A DNA stretch of 64,000 nt from Desulfobacteraceae bacterium (GTDB taxonomy: Bacteria > Desulfobacterota > Desulfobacteria > Desulfobacterales > Desulfosalsimonadaceae), in the NCBI GenBank assembly GCA_011390465.1, contig JAABSH010000004.1, positions 62,001 to 126,000 on the forward strand, written 5' to 3'. Under the pieces are notes generated by a model, which was given only the letters and a program-made list of their open reading frames with translations, did not search any database and had not been told where the DNA came from. Position numbers and translations under genes: made by a program. Position 1 is the stretch's first letter; every line of letters starts with the position of its first letter. Shown piece by piece: positions 1 to 9,873 of this stretch.

Positions 1-120
1 TCTTATGGAAGTGCGCAAGGTTTGCATTAAATAGAATAGTAAGGATGCCAAAACGGTACCGGACCGACGGCACCAGACCACGGGCACGGAACTGATTTTT
101 TCCTGTTTTTTTTACCTAAA
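1..120. other. Non-coding window edge upstream of the TetR operator region
   Basis: I see no supported gene in this stretch. It becomes AT-rich towards its right end, where the operator and promoter region of the TetR gene begins. It could contain the end of a gene lying outside the window, but no convincing reading frame is visible. Confidence 0.4.
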
Positions 121-135
121 GTAAGCATAGCTTAC
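121..135. promoter_or_regulatory. Palindromic operator candidate 1 (GTAAGCATAGCTTAC)
   Basis: A perfect inverted repeat, GTAAGC-ATA-GCTTAC, lies upstream of the TetR gene. A second palindrome of the same length and outline (GTAA-N7-TTAC, with a shared central CATA) lies at 228-242. Paired palindromes of this size next to a TetR gene are typical of its own operators. Binding is inferred. Confidence 0.6.
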
Positions 136-206
136 ATTGCATTTCATTCCTTTTTTAAAAAATAATAATAAAAATCAATATGTTAATTATAGTTTAAAAA
201 ATTATA

Positions 207-242
207 TTGACATTGCCTGTAATATAAGTAATACATACTTAC
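207..242 (+). promoter_or_regulatory. Promoter candidate overlapped by operator candidate 2
   Basis: TTGACA at 207-212 is followed after 16 bp by TAATAC at 229-234, a good sigma70-type promoter. The palindrome GTAATACATACTTAC at 228-242 covers the -10 element and resembles the one at 121-135. A repressor bound here would block transcription of the downstream regulator and possibly of the metabolic genes behind it. Confidence 0.6.
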
Positions 243-297
243 AGGATTTATTGCAAAAAACAGCAAGCGTTTATTCAAAGCAGAACATGAGCCTATT

Positions 298-927
298 GTG
301 GAAAAAAAATTACCCATTGCCCCGTCATCTAAATCCGTAAGGCTGACAGCACCGCCCAGCCGTGTAAAAATCGCCAGGGCATTGAAGGTATTGTTGCAGA
401 ATAAGGATTTTAATTCCATTACCACGGCGGAAATATCCCGGGTGGCCGGCGTGAATGAAGCCCTTATCTATCGTCATTTTACAGATAAACGGGGGCTTTT
501 GCATGCGGTGCTGGCAGATTACCTCAATGATTTTGTCTCCAGCCTCAAATTTGATCTCAAAGGAATTAAAGGGGCGGTCAACAAAATCCGGAAATTTGTC
601 TGGGCATCCATTCATTATTATAATGATGACCGGGTATTTTCCAAGATTCAGCTTCTGGAGGTCCGCAATTTTCCGGGTTATTTTGAAAGTGAAACCTATC
701 AGATCGTGCGCCAGTATGCCGGGCTGCTGCTGGACATCATCAGCGAAGGCATTGAAGAAGGCTGCCTTCGCGCAGATATTGAAGCAGTCAATATCCGGCA
801 GTTCATCTTAGGGGCAATTGAACATTACTGCCTCCCGGCCATTATTTTCGGATATGATATTGATAATGACCGGGTGGCGGACAGTCTGTGCGAAGTGCTT
901 TTTGACGGTATTATCCTTAAAAATTGA
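298..927 (+). CDS. TetR/AcrR family transcriptional regulator
   Basis: A 209-residue protein of normal TetR length. The helix-turn-helix lies around residues 40-65 (ITTAEISRVAGVNEALIYRHF), the best-conserved part of the family; the C-terminal half is all-helical and would bind the ligand. The reading frame starts at GTG 298; the nearby ATG at 287 is out of frame. The gene precedes the methylmalonyl-CoA genes by 50 bp on the same strand and has two matching palindromes upstream, so autoregulation and control of the propionate module by an acyl-CoA-like ligand is a reasonable inference. The ligand cannot be read from sequence. Confidence 0.88.
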   Translation: MEKKLPIAPSSKSVRLTAPPSRVKIARALKVLLQNKDFNSITTAEISRVAGVNEALIYRHFTDKRGLLHAVLADYLNDFVSSLKFDLKGIKGAVNKIRKFVWASIHYYNDDRVFSKIQLLEVRNFPGYFESETYQIVRQYAGLLLDIISEGIEEGCLRADIEAVNIRQFILGAIEHYCLPAIIFGYDIDNDRVADSLCEVLFDGIILKN

Positions 928-976
928 ATTGAATTTTTAAAAAATAAAACAGCGTTTCCAGGCAAAGGAGCAAATC

Positions 977-1378
977 ATGAAAATATTGAAAATCGACCAT
1001 CTCGGCATTGCGGTAAACAGCACGGAAGACGGGAAAAATTTTTGGTCCGGTATTCTGGGGCTGGAGTTTGAAGGAGATGAAACCGTGGAAACCCAGAAAG
1101 TCAAAACCGCTTTTTTCCCGGTAGGGGAAAGTGAAATTGAGCTTCTGGAATCCACCGCACCGGACGGCCCCATTGCCAGGTTTATTGAAAAAAAAGGAGA
1201 AGGCATTCAGCATGTGGCCTTCCGCGTGGACAACATCGAGGCCGCCCTTGCGGAACTCAAAGAAAAAGGGGTAAAACTCATTGATGAAACCCCCCGCATG
1301 GGCGCGGGCGGCGCGAAAATTGCGTTTCTGCATCCCAAGGCCACGGCCGGGGTGCTGGTTGAATTGTGTGAAAGATAA
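977..1378 (+). CDS. mce: Methylmalonyl-CoA epimerase (VOC fold)
   Basis: The 133-residue vicinal-oxygen-chelate protein interconverts (R)- and (S)-methylmalonyl-CoA. Family signatures are visible: IDHLGIAV at the N-terminus with a metal-ligand His, [12 protein letters not shown] in the middle with a second His, and a C-terminal VELCE with the Glu ligand. Length matches bacterial epimerases. A strong ribosome site (AAAGGAG) precedes ATG 977. It is followed 10 bp later by methylmalonyl-CoA mutase, so the two are co-transcribed. The epimerase is needed because the carboxyltransferase product and the mutase substrate have opposite stereochemistry. Confidence 0.95.
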   Translation: MKILKIDHLGIAVNSTEDGKNFWSGILGLEFEGDETVETQKVKTAFFPVGESEIELLESTAPDGPIARFIEKKGEGIQHVAFRVDNIEAALAELKEKGVKLIDETPRMGAGGAKIAFLHPKATAGVLVELCER

Positions 1379-1388
1379 GGAGGCCCAG

Positions 1389-3518
1389 ATGAAACACCAT
1401 CCGGATATGGAAAAATGGCATAAACTGGCGGAAAAGGAACTCCGGGGCACGTCCGTGGCGTCGCTTACCCGGACCACGCCTGAAGAAATCGACGTTAAAC
1501 CCTTATATACCGCTGAAGATTTAGAAAATCTGGAGTTTGTCAACGTGCTTCCGGGATTCGACCCTTTTGTGCGGGGAGTGCGGGCCACCATGTACGCGAA
1601 CCGGCCCTGGACCATCCGCCAGTACGCGGGGTTTTCAACGGCCAAAGAATCCAATGAATTTTACCGCAGGAACCTGGCGGCCGGCCAGAAAGGGCTTTCC
1701 GTGGCCTTTGATCTGCCCACCCACCGGGGCTATGATTCCGACCATCCCCGGGTTGTCGGCGATGTGGGCAAGGCCGGCGTGCCTGTGGATTCGGTCGAAG
1801 ACATGAAAATCCTGTTTGACGGCATCCCCTTGGACAAGATGTCGGTCTCCATGACCATGAACGGCGCGGTGCTGCCGGTGCTGGCCGGTTATATCGTGGC
1901 GGCCGAGGAGCAGGGCGTGTCCCAGGAAAAACTCATGGGCACCATTCAGAATGATATTTTAAAAGAATATTTGACCCGCAATACCTATATTTATCCGCCG
2001 GAACCCTCTATGCGGATTGTCTCGGACATTATCGGATACTGCTCAAAAAACATGCCCAAATACAATACCGTTAGCATCAGCGGGTATCACATGATGGAAG
2101 CGGGCGCGGATTCTGTGCTGCAGACCGCATTTACCATTGCCGACGGCATTGAATATGTGAAAGCCGCGTTAGCCGCCGGACTGGATATTGACGATTTTGC
2201 TCCGCGTCTGTCTTTTTTCTTTGGCATTGGCATGAATTTTTTCATGGAAATTGCCATGCTCCGGGCAGCCCGTTTTCTGTGGGCCGATCTCATGAAACAG
2301 TTCAACCCCAAAAATCCGAAATCGCTCATGCTGCGCACCCATTGCCAGACCTCGGGGTGGAGCCTCACCCAGCAGGATCCGTACAACAATATTGTGCGCA
2401 CCACCCTGGAGTGCCTGGCCGCGGTCTTGGGCGGCACCCAGTCCCTGCATACCAATTCCTTTGACGAGGCTGTTAGCCTGCCCACGGATCTGTCCGCACG
2501 GGTGGCCAGAAATACCCAGATTATCGTGCAGGAAGAATCTCAGGTGACCCGGGTCGTGGATCCCCTGGGCGGTTCCTATTATGTGGAATCCCTGACCCGG
2601 TCGATTATTGAAAAATCCCGGGCCATTATCGATGAAGTGGAAAAACTGGGGGGCATGACAAAAGCCATTGTTTCGGGAATGCCCAAAATGCGCATTGAAG
2701 AATCTTCTGCCCGGCGCCAGGCCCGTATTGATCAGGGAAAAGACGTGATTGTCGGCGTCAATAAATACCAGGTGGAAGACGAAGCGCCCATGGCGGTGCG
2801 GGAAATATCTTCTGAAGTCCGGGATCAGCAGGTGGCGCGGCTTAAAGAGGTAAAAGCGAACCGGGACAATGCGGCTGCTTTAAAAGCACTGCAAGCTGTC
2901 ACCAATTGTGCCGACGCGGGCGGCAATTTGCTGGAAGTGACCATTGACGCGGTCCGCAAGCGGGCCACCTTAGGGGAGATATCTGATGCCATGGAAAAGG
3001 TGTTTGGCCGGTATGTGGCCACAACCCAGTGCATATCCGGTGTTTATGCGTCCGAATATCAGGACAGTGAGGTGATTGCCGCGCTTCGAAAACGGACCCA
3101 GGTCTTTGCGGAAAAACAGGGCCGCCGTCCCCGGATTCTGGTCACCAAAATGGGCCAGGACGGCCACGACCGCGGCAGCAAGGTAGTGGCAACCGCGTTT
3201 GCGGATTTCGGGTTTGATGTGGATATCAGCCCCATGTTCCAGACCCCGGAAGAGGCCGCGCGCATGGCGGTGGAAAATGACGTGCATGTGGTGGGGGTTT
3301 CCAGTCTGGCCGCCGGCCATAAGGTGCTGGTGCCGGAGCTGATTGCCGCCCTTAACAAAGAAGGCGCAGAAGACGTGCTGGTGGTGGTGGGCGGCATTAT
3401 TCCGCCCTCAGATTATGATTTTCTCTATGAAGCCGGGGTATCCAAAGTGTTCGGTCCGGGCACGGTGATCACGGAATCCGCCAACCAGGTGCTGAATGCC
3501 CTGGAAAACAGATCGTAA
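1389..3518 (+). CDS. Methylmalonyl-CoA mutase, single-chain (catalytic plus B12 domain)
   Basis: Interconverts (S)-methylmalonyl-CoA and succinyl-CoA using adenosylcobalamin. The 709-residue chain carries the TIM-barrel catalytic domain (about 1-530, including the [15 protein letters not shown] and [15 protein letters not shown] stretches) and a C-terminal cobalamin domain with the DxHxxG motif at D591-H593-G596, then SSLAAGH and VVVGGIIP. Start chosen at ATG 1389, preceded by AAGGAGG; the open frame extends further upstream only by overlapping the epimerase gene. Length fits single-subunit or homodimeric mutases rather than split MutA/MutB. The chaperone GTPase gene follows directly, as is usual. 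Confidence 0.96.
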   Translation: MKHHPDMEKWHKLAEKELRGTSVASLTRTTPEEIDVKPLYTAEDLENLEFVNVLPGFDPFVRGVRATMYANRPWTIRQYAGFSTAKESNEFYRRNLAAGQKGLSVAFDLPTHRGYDSDHPRVVGDVGKAGVPVDSVEDMKILFDGIPLDKMSVSMTMNGAVLPVLAGYIVAAEEQGVSQEKLMGTIQNDILKEYLTRNTYIYPPEPSMRIVSDIIGYCSKNMPKYNTVSISGYHMMEAGADSVLQTAFTIADGIEYVKAALAAGLDIDDFAPRLSFFFGIGMNFFMEIAMLRAARFLWADLMKQFNPKNPKSLMLRTHCQTSGWSLTQQDPYNNIVRTTLECLAAVLGGTQSLHTNSFDEAVSLPTDLSARVARNTQIIVQEESQVTRVVDPLGGSYYVESLTRSIIEKSRAIIDEVEKLGGMTKAIVSGMPKMRIEESSARRQARIDQGKDVIVGVNKYQVEDEAPMAVREISSEVRDQQVARLKEVKANRDNAAALKALQAVTNCADAGGNLLEVTIDAVRKRATLGEISDAMEKVFGRYVATTQCISGVYASEYQDSEVIAALRKRTQVFAEKQGRRPRILVTKMGQDGHDRGSKVVATAFADFGFDVDISPMFQTPEEAARMAVENDVHVVGVSSLAAGHKVLVPELIAALNKEGAEDVLVVVGGIIPPSDYDFLYEAGVSKVFGPGTVITESANQVLNALENRS

Positions 3519-3533
3519 CAATTGCGGCAGCTG

Positions 3534-4514
3534 ATGATGGAAACGGATCCTGAATTTTATGTGGCCGGTGTTCGCGCGGGAAACCGCAAGGTGATTGCCA
3601 AAACCATCACCTTGATTGAAAGTTCTTTGGCGGCGCATCAGGAATTGATTGCAACGGTGATGGACCGTCTGCTGCCGTTTACCGGAGACGCCGTCCGGTT
3701 GGGCATTACCGGGGTCCCGGGCGTTGGAAAGAGCACGTTTATTGAAAGCCTGGGAACCTATCTGCTGGATCGCGGCCACCGGCTGGCCATTCTGGCGGTG
3801 GACCCTTCCAGCACCCACAGCGGCGGCAGCATCATGGGCGATAAAACCCGGATGGAAAAATTGTCCATCCATCCGGATGCGTTCATCCGCCCGTCGCCTT
3901 CCGGCGGCACCCTGGGCGGGGTGTCCCGCAAAACCCGGGAATCCATGCTCGTCTGCGAAGCCGCGGGGTTTGATGTAATTATTGTCGAAACCGTGGGGGT
4001 TGGCCAGTCCGAGGTGAGCGTGGCCGCCATGGTGGATTTTTTTCTGCTGCTTATGCTGGCCGGTGCCGGTGATGATCTCCAGGGCATCAAACGGGGCATT
4101 CTGGAGCTTGCGGACGCCATTGTGGTCAACAAGGCAGACGGCGACAACGTGGACAAAGCCCGTCAGGCACGAAAGATTTTTGAAGAAACCATGCATCTTT
4201 TTTCACTGGAAACCCCGGAATGGACCCCAACGGTGCTGACCTGCAGCGCCCTTGAAAACACGGGCATTTCCCAGGTGTGGGAGACGGTGCGCGCGCATCG
4301 CGAAAAGCTAACCGCGTCCGGCGCGCTCACTGAAAAAAGAAAAAAACAGGCCCTGGCGTGGATGCGCACTATGCTGGAAGAGGGGTTGAAAGACTGGTTT
4401 TATGAGATGCCGTCAGTAAAAAAACTGCTGCCCGAGATGACATGGGCGGTGGAACGGGGAACCCTCTCCCCGACCACAGCGGTAAAAAATCTAATGGCCG
4501 TGTTAACCAAATAG
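3534..4514 (+). CDS. meaB: MeaB/ArgK-type GTPase chaperone of methylmalonyl-CoA mutase
   Basis: A G3E-family GTPase that gates adenosylcobalamin loading and protects the mutase from inactivation. The P-loop GVPGVGKST is at residues 60-68 and the guanine-specificity motif NKAD at 199-202; the stretch between them (VDPSSTHSGGSIMGDKTRM, VETVGVGQSE) is characteristic of the MeaB branch. It begins 15 bp after the mutase stop. ATG 3534 (followed by another ATG at 3537) gives the usual MeaB N-terminus; a TTG at 3522 would add four residues. Neither has a strong ribosome site, which suggests translational coupling to the mutase. Confidence 0.93.
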   Translation: MMETDPEFYVAGVRAGNRKVIAKTITLIESSLAAHQELIATVMDRLLPFTGDAVRLGITGVPGVGKSTFIESLGTYLLDRGHRLAILAVDPSSTHSGGSIMGDKTRMEKLSIHPDAFIRPSPSGGTLGGVSRKTRESMLVCEAAGFDVIIVETVGVGQSEVSVAAMVDFFLLLMLAGAGDDLQGIKRGILELADAIVVNKADGDNVDKARQARKIFEETMHLFSLETPEWTPTVLTCSALENTGISQVWETVRAHREKLTASGALTEKRKKQALAWMRTMLEEGLKDWFYEMPSVKKLLPEMTWAVERGTLSPTTAVKNLMAVLTK

Positions 4515-4606
4515 AGGCTTGATGAATTGCTTTTTTTAGTACATTATTTTACGATTCTGAAAATCACAAAGATTTATATACGCCTTGAGATGAAAGGACG
4601 GAAAAA

Positions 4607-6160
4607 ATGGATAGTGTCGCAGATAAAATCAATGAATTGAAAACCTTGAAAGAAAAAGCCAGCCAGCATGGCGGCGAAAAAGCGGTCAGCAAACACAAGG
4701 AAAAAGGCAAACTCACGGCCCGGGAGCGGCTCACTGCCTTTTTTGATGACGGAACCTTCCGGGAAGTGGATATGTTTGTCAAACACCGGTGCGTTAATTT
4801 TGGGATGGAAAATATTGAGATTCCCTCGGACGGCGTGGTAACCGGCTACGGAAAAGTGAACGGCCGCCCGGTGTTTGCCTATGCGCAAGATTTTACCTCC
4901 CGGGCCGGATCTTTAGGGGAGATGCACGCCAGAAAAATCTGCAAAGTCATGGATATGGCCCACAAAGCCGGCGCGCCGATGGTGGGGATGAATGATTCCG
5001 GCGGGGCGCGGATTCAGGAAGGGGTGGACGCCCTGTGCGGGTATGGGGAAATTTTTTATCGCAACTCCCTGTGCTCGGGCGTCATCCCGCAGATTTCCGC
5101 CATCATGGGACCCACGGCCGGGGGCGCGGTCTATTCTCCGGCCATGACGGACTGGATCTTTATGGTGAAAAACACCAGCCACATGTTCATCACAGGCCCG
5201 GAAGTGATCAAGTCCGTGACCGGTGAAAAAATCACGTTCGAGGATCTGGGCGGCGCCATGACCCACAACGAGAAAAGCGGGGTGGCCCATTTTGCCTGTG
5301 AGTCTGATGAAGACGCCATTGATCATATCAAAGAACTGCTTTCGTATCTGCCGTCCAACAATATGGAAGATCCCCCTATCCAGGCTACGGATGACGATCC
5401 GGCCCGGATAGCGCCGGAGCTGGACAGCCTGATTCCGGATGATCCCAATCAGTCCTATGACATGAAAGAGGTGATCCGCCATGTGGTGGACAACGGGGAA
5501 TTTTTTGAACCCCATGCCCATTTTGCCAAAAATATTATTGTTTGTTTTGCCCGGCTGAACGGTAAGTCCATCGGCATTATCGCCAATCAGCCCATGTTCA
5601 TGGCCGGGTGCCTGGATATTGACGCATCAGACAAAGCCACGCGGTTTATCCGGTTCTGTGACGCTTTTAACATTCCCATTTTGACTTTCTCCGATGTTCC
5701 CGGTTACATGCCGGGCAGTGACCAGGAATGGGGCGGCATCATCCGTCACGGCGCCAAACTGCTCTGGTGCTATTCCGAGGTCACAGTACCCCAGCTGCTG
5801 GTCATTGTCCGCAAGGATTACGGCGGGGCCTATCTTGCCATGTCTTCCAAGCACCTGGGCGCGGACTTTGCCTTTGCCTGGCCCAGCGCGGAGATCGCGG
5901 TCATGGGCGCGGCCGGCGCGGCCAATATTATCCACCGCAAGGAAATCAGCAGCGCGGAAGATCCCGCAGCCAAACGCCAGGAAAAAATCGATGAATACCG
6001 GGATCTGTTTTCAAATCCCTATTGCGCGGCCAATCGGGGCTATGTTGATGATGTGATTGTGCCCAGCGAAACCCGGGTCCGGCTGATCGAGGCCCTGGAG
6101 ATTATGTACAACAAGCGACAGACCCTGCCGCCCAAAAAACACGGTAATATTCCGGCGTAG
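4607..6160 (+). CDS. Acyl-CoA carboxyltransferase, 12S-like (propionyl/methylmalonyl-CoA specific)
   Basis: A 517-residue carboxyltransferase of the biotin-dependent crotonase-fold family, the length of propionyl-CoA carboxylase beta, methylmalonyl-CoA decarboxylase alpha and the 12S subunit of transcarboxylase. It has the two oxyanion-hole regions typical of the family (GMNDSGGARIQEGVDAL in the N-half; FSDVPGYMPGSDQEWGGIIRHGAKLL in the C-half). A good ribosome site (AAAGGACGG) precedes ATG 4607. With the biotin-carrier-fused 5S-like subunit downstream and no biotin carboxylase gene nearby, the best reading is the acyl-CoA half of a methylmalonyl-CoA:pyruvate transcarboxylase. Use as a classical carboxylase beta chain cannot be excluded. 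Confidence 0.9.
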   Translation: MDSVADKINELKTLKEKASQHGGEKAVSKHKEKGKLTARERLTAFFDDGTFREVDMFVKHRCVNFGMENIEIPSDGVVTGYGKVNGRPVFAYAQDFTSRAGSLGEMHARKICKVMDMAHKAGAPMVGMNDSGGARIQEGVDALCGYGEIFYRNSLCSGVIPQISAIMGPTAGGAVYSPAMTDWIFMVKNTSHMFITGPEVIKSVTGEKITFEDLGGAMTHNEKSGVAHFACESDEDAIDHIKELLSYLPSNNMEDPPIQATDDDPARIAPELDSLIPDDPNQSYDMKEVIRHVVDNGEFFEPHAHFAKNIIVCFARLNGKSIGIIANQPMFMAGCLDIDASDKATRFIRFCDAFNIPILTFSDVPGYMPGSDQEWGGIIRHGAKLLWCYSEVTVPQLLVIVRKDYGGAYLAMSSKHLGADFAFAWPSAEIAVMGAAGAANIIHRKEISSAEDPAAKRQEKIDEYRDLFSNPYCAANRGYVDDVIVPSETRVRLIEALEIMYNKRQTLPPKKHGNIPA

Positions 6161-6227
6161 TACAGTTGGCAGACAGTGGTTGCCATGCAACCGAAATTTA
6201 CAGGAACAGGGCATCAGCGAGGGCTTC

Positions 6228-6482
6228 ATGACGGATAAAAAAATGACGCAAAATGATGGAAAAAATAAAAAAATACTTGCGGCCATTGCCGCGGTCACCA
6301 CTTATATCAAAACCGAGCAGGAGGCCATGATGGCGTCTCAGGCGCCGCCATCTCAGCGAGAGGTCACTGAAGCGCCGCCGCTGGTGCTGAATTTGTGGGG
6401 GATCGGCGGACGGCAGCAGCAGATGCAGATGCGCCAAATGATGCAAATGAAAGCCTTTCATGGCGCGCGCGTGAAATTCTAA
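6228..6482 (+). CDS. Small protein of the carboxyltransferase cluster, OadG/delta-like tail
   Basis: An 84-residue protein between the two carboxyltransferase subunits. It has a short helix (KKILAAIAAVTTYIKTEQEA, about 13-32), a Pro-rich linker, then LVLNLWGIGGRQQQ and a Met/Gln-rich basic tail. The AAIAAVTTYI...E pattern resembles the cytoplasmic tail of OadG/MmdD small subunits of sodium-pump decarboxylases, but the usual N-terminal membrane helix is absent. ATG 6228 is chosen because GAGGG lies just upstream; an ATG at 6180 in frame would add 16 residues. A plausible role is as an assembly or tethering subunit between the 12S- and 5S-like proteins. Function not established. Confidence 0.7.
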   Translation: MTDKKMTQNDGKNKKILAAIAAVTTYIKTEQEAMMASQAPPSQREVTEAPPLVLNLWGIGGRQQQMQMRQMMQMKAFHGARVKF

Positions 6483-6533
6483 TACAATTTTGAAACCTAT
6501 GAAACGTCACAGGATATAAACGAGGAGATTCCC

Positions 6534-8576
6534 ATGAGTGATCATTTTACGGTCAAAATGCAGGCAATTAATGATTATGACAACCGTCCCAAAGCAGCCA
6601 ATCCGCTGAAAATTCAGGATTTGACCCTGCGTGACGGGCACCAGTCCCTGTTTGCCACCCGGGGCCGCACCGAGGATATGATTCCGGTAGCGGAAATGAT
6701 GGATGAAATCGGCTTCTGGGGAGTGGAAGTCTGGGGCGGGGCCACTTTTGACACCATGCACCGGTTTTTGAATGAAGATCCATGGCAGCGGCTGCGCACC
6801 TTGAAACGGTATTTCAAAAAAACCCCGTTTTCCATGCTGTTGCGGGGACAGAACATTGTGGGATACCGCAATTACGCGGACGACGTGGCAAAAGCCTTTG
6901 TGGAAAAAGCCGCGGAAAACGGCATGGACATCTTTCGCACCTTTGACGCGTTAAACGATTTCCGGAATTTTGAAACCGTGGTGGCGGCCATCAAGGACTG
7001 CGGCAAGCATTTTCAGGGCTGCATCTGCTATTCGCTCACCGAACCCCGCATGGGCGGCGAGGTCTATAATCTGGATTACTACATCAATAAAGCCAGAGAC
7101 CTTGAAAAAATGGCGGCCGACAGTATCTGCATCAAGGATATGGCAGGACTCATGGCCCCTTATGATGCTTTTGAACTGATCAAGACGCTCAAGGAAACCA
7201 CTAATATTCCCATTCACCTGCACAGTCATTTTACCTCGGGCATGGCGCCCATGACCCATTTAAAAGCGGTGGAGGCAGGTGTTGACATTATTGATACCTG
7301 CATGAGCAGTTATGCCTACCGCACTTCCCATCCGGCGGTGGAGCCCATGGTGATGAGCCTCATCGGCACCAACCGGGATACGGGATTTGATATCAAAAAA
7401 CTCGCAAACATCAATATGGTGCTGGAAAAAGAGGTGCTGCCCAAATACAAGCATCTGCTCGACGATTCCAAGGTTTCCATTATTGACATCAATGTGCTGC
7501 TGCATCAGACCCCGGGCGGCATGCTTTCCAACCTGGTGAACCAGCTTCGGGAAATGGACGCCCTGGACCGGATCAATGAGGTGTATGCGGAACTGCCCCG
7601 GGTACGCAAAGACCTGGGCCAGATTCCCCTGGTCACTCCCACCAGCCAGATCGTGGGCACCCAGACCGTCAACAATGTGCTGTTTGACGATGATGACGAA
7701 GACTATAAGATGATTACGGCCCAGGTAAAGGATTTGTGTTACGGTCTGTATGGAAAAACCGCGGTTCCCATTAATTCCAAGCTTCAGAAAAAAGCCCTCA
7801 AAGGGTATGAGCGGGGTTCCAAACCCATTACCTGCCGCCCGGGCGAGGTGCTGGAGCCGGAACTGGAAAAATCAAAAAAAGAGCTGGAAGGCCTTACTTC
7901 GGATATGGAGGACATTATTCTTTATACCCTGTATCCGGTGACCGGGAAAAAATTTCTCATGTGGAAATACGGCAAGGAAACTCCGCCGGATTCGGTCAAG
8001 CCCAGAACCCTTGAAGACGTGAAACAGGAAGAGGAACTCATTGCCAAGGCCAAAGCCGGCAAGCTTGTGGAAAGAGAAGAAAAAGAACTCCCGGAAAAAA
8101 GCGAATATGCCCGGACGTTTAATGTGTTTGTTGATGATGAGTTCTATGAAGTGAGTGTTGATGAACCCGATGGCCCGCCCATGGTCACCTATGCGCCGCC
8201 GGCAGGGCAATCCGCGGCCCCGCCGCAGCCGCCGGCACCGGCCGCCAGAGTATCGGGAGCCCCGGCGCGAAAAGCGCCTCCGGCGCCAAAACCAAAAGCA
8301 CCGGCATCGGAATCCAAACCCGCATCCAAACCCGCGCCCACACCGGCGGCAGCCAGTGCCGACGGCACGCCGCTCACCGCGCCCATGCCCGGCATGATTA
8401 TTTCTTATGCCAAAAAAGTCGGGGACACCGTGGAAAAAGGCGATCCCGTGGTGGTTCTGGAAGCCATGAAAATGGAAAATTCCCTGCCCGCGCCGGTGAG
8501 CGGTACGATTAAATCCATTAATTTCAACAGCGGGGATTCAGTTTCCAAAAACGACGTGCTGTGCGTGATCGGATAG
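6534..8576 (+). CDS. Pyruvate/oxaloacetate carboxyltransferase fused to biotin carrier (5S+1.3S-like)
   Basis: The 680-residue protein transfers carboxyl between biotin and pyruvate/oxaloacetate. The carboxyltransferase TIM barrel starts with TLRDGHQSLFATR (metal-binding Asp), has CIKDMAGL with the carbamylated-Lys motif and HLHSHFTSGMAP with metal-ligand His residues; a conserved C-terminal carboxylase domain follows to about 550. A Pro/Ala/Lys-rich linker (about 560-610) leads to a biotinyl domain with EAMKMEN and the acceptor Lys at 646. In Propionibacterium transcarboxylase the 5S and 1.3S parts are separate; here they are fused, as in OadA/PycB. With the 12S-like gene it would move CO2 between methylmalonyl-CoA and pyruvate without ATP. 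Confidence 0.92.
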   Translation: MSDHFTVKMQAINDYDNRPKAANPLKIQDLTLRDGHQSLFATRGRTEDMIPVAEMMDEIGFWGVEVWGGATFDTMHRFLNEDPWQRLRTLKRYFKKTPFSMLLRGQNIVGYRNYADDVAKAFVEKAAENGMDIFRTFDALNDFRNFETVVAAIKDCGKHFQGCICYSLTEPRMGGEVYNLDYYINKARDLEKMAADSICIKDMAGLMAPYDAFELIKTLKETTNIPIHLHSHFTSGMAPMTHLKAVEAGVDIIDTCMSSYAYRTSHPAVEPMVMSLIGTNRDTGFDIKKLANINMVLEKEVLPKYKHLLDDSKVSIIDINVLLHQTPGGMLSNLVNQLREMDALDRINEVYAELPRVRKDLGQIPLVTPTSQIVGTQTVNNVLFDDDDEDYKMITAQVKDLCYGLYGKTAVPINSKLQKKALKGYERGSKPITCRPGEVLEPELEKSKKELEGLTSDMEDIILYTLYPVTGKKFLMWKYGKETPPDSVKPRTLEDVKQEEELIAKAKAGKLVEREEKELPEKSEYARTFNVFVDDEFYEVSVDEPDGPPMVTYAPPAGQSAAPPQPPAPAARVSGAPARKAPPAPKPKAPASESKPASKPAPTPAAASADGTPLTAPMPGMIISYAKKVGDTVEKGDPVVVLEAMKMENSLPAPVSGTIKSINFNSGDSVSKNDVLCVIG

Positions 8577-8670
8577 GGTTGCAGGTTGCAGTGACGGCGG
8601 CTTGAACACCATGTGTTATTTTTGGTTTCTGTCATTGGTTTAAAAAAGATAAACAGTCGGAGAAAGTTAA

Positions 8671-9834
8671 ATGAAAATTCATGAATTTCAGGCAAAACAG
8701 GTGTTTCGAAAATACCAGGTGCCGGTGCCCGAGGGTGAAGTGGCCACAACCCCGGCCAAGGCCCGGGAAGTTGCCGCCAAAATGGATCGGTTTCCCGTGG
8801 TGGTCAAAGCCCAGATCCATGCCGGGGGCCGGGGCAAAGGGGGCGGCGTGCAGCTGGCCCATTCTCTGGAAGAGGTGGAAACCCATGCAAAGGCCATTAT
8901 CGGCATGAATCTGGTCACCCATCAGACCGGGCCTGAAGGCAAAACCGTCAAGCAGGTGCTGGTGGAAGCAGGGGTAGATATTGAGAAAGAACTTTACCTC
9001 AGCCTGATTCCGGATCGGGAGACTGCTTCCATTATGGTGATTGCCAGCCAGGCCGGTGGCATGGATATCGAAGAAGTGGCCGCCAACACCCCTGAAAAAA
9101 TTATCAAGGTGTATGTCAATCCCCTTGCCGGCATCCAGCCGTTTCACTGCCGCAATGTGTGTTTTGGATTGAATCTGCCCGCTCCGGTGATGAAAGAATT
9201 CACCAACCTCCTGAAACAGCTTTACCAGCTGTTTGTGGAAAATGACTGTTCTCTGGTGGAGATCAATCCCCTGGTGATTACCCGGGACAAGAGAGTGCTG
9301 GCCCTGGATGCCAAAATGGATTTTGACGACAATGCCATGTTCCGGCACAAGGATCTTCTGGAATTCCGGGATCAAGACGAAGAAGATCCCCTGGATGTGG
9401 AAGCCTCTAAATACAATCTCAACTATATCAATCTGGACGGCACCGTGGGCAATATGGTCAATGGCGCGGGTCTTGCCATGGCGGTCATGGATACCATCAA
9501 ACTGGCGGGCGCGGAGCCGGCCAATTTTCTGGATGTCGGCGGCGGCGCCACCGCGGAAATGGTGGAAAACGGGTTTAAGATTATTTTGTCGGACAGCAAG
9601 GTAAAAGCCATTCTGATCAATATTTTCGGCGGCATCCTCCGGTGCGACGTGCTGGCAAAAGGGGTGGTGGAAGCAGCCCGCAACACCAAAATTCATGTGC
9701 CCCTGGTGGTGCGCATGGAAGGCACCAATGTGGAAGAAGGCCGCCGCATCCTGGCCGAATCCGGTCTTGAACTTTTTACTGCCGCGGATATGAAATCCGC
9801 CGGCGAGATTGTCGCCAAAATCGCGGCCGCTTAA
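8671..9834 (+). CDS. sucC: Succinyl-CoA synthetase beta subunit
   Basis: The 387-residue subunit has an ATP-grasp nucleotide-binding domain at the N-terminus ([22 protein letters not shown], then [20 protein letters not shown]) and the CoA-ligase beta domain with [13 protein letters not shown] near residue 320-335. Length matches E. coli SucC (388). It forms the alpha2beta2 or alpha-beta enzyme with the next gene, interconverting succinyl-CoA plus NDP/Pi with succinate, CoA and NTP. In this cluster it follows the mutase step and is the substrate-level phosphorylation site during propionate oxidation. The start ATG 8671 is preceded by CGGAGAAAG. Confidence 0.97.
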   Translation: MKIHEFQAKQVFRKYQVPVPEGEVATTPAKAREVAAKMDRFPVVVKAQIHAGGRGKGGGVQLAHSLEEVETHAKAIIGMNLVTHQTGPEGKTVKQVLVEAGVDIEKELYLSLIPDRETASIMVIASQAGGMDIEEVAANTPEKIIKVYVNPLAGIQPFHCRNVCFGLNLPAPVMKEFTNLLKQLYQLFVENDCSLVEINPLVITRDKRVLALDAKMDFDDNAMFRHKDLLEFRDQDEEDPLDVEASKYNLNYINLDGTVGNMVNGAGLAMAVMDTIKLAGAEPANFLDVGGGATAEMVENGFKIILSDSKVKAILINIFGGILRCDVLAKGVVEAARNTKIHVPLVVRMEGTNVEEGRRILAESGLELFTAADMKSAGEIVAKIAAA

Positions 9835-9873
9835 TGGATTAACCCGAAGAAAAAGACAAAGGAATAAATTCAG

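Noticed and set aside
1281-1388. Upstream extension of the mutase reading frame
   Set aside because: It overlaps the epimerase gene in another frame and lacks a ribosome site; AAGGAGG before ATG 1389 decides the start.
4515-4606. Cobalamin riboswitch in front of the B12-dependent genes
   Set aside because: I could not find a B12-box-like sequence or suitable length in the short gaps around the mutase and carboxyltransferase genes.
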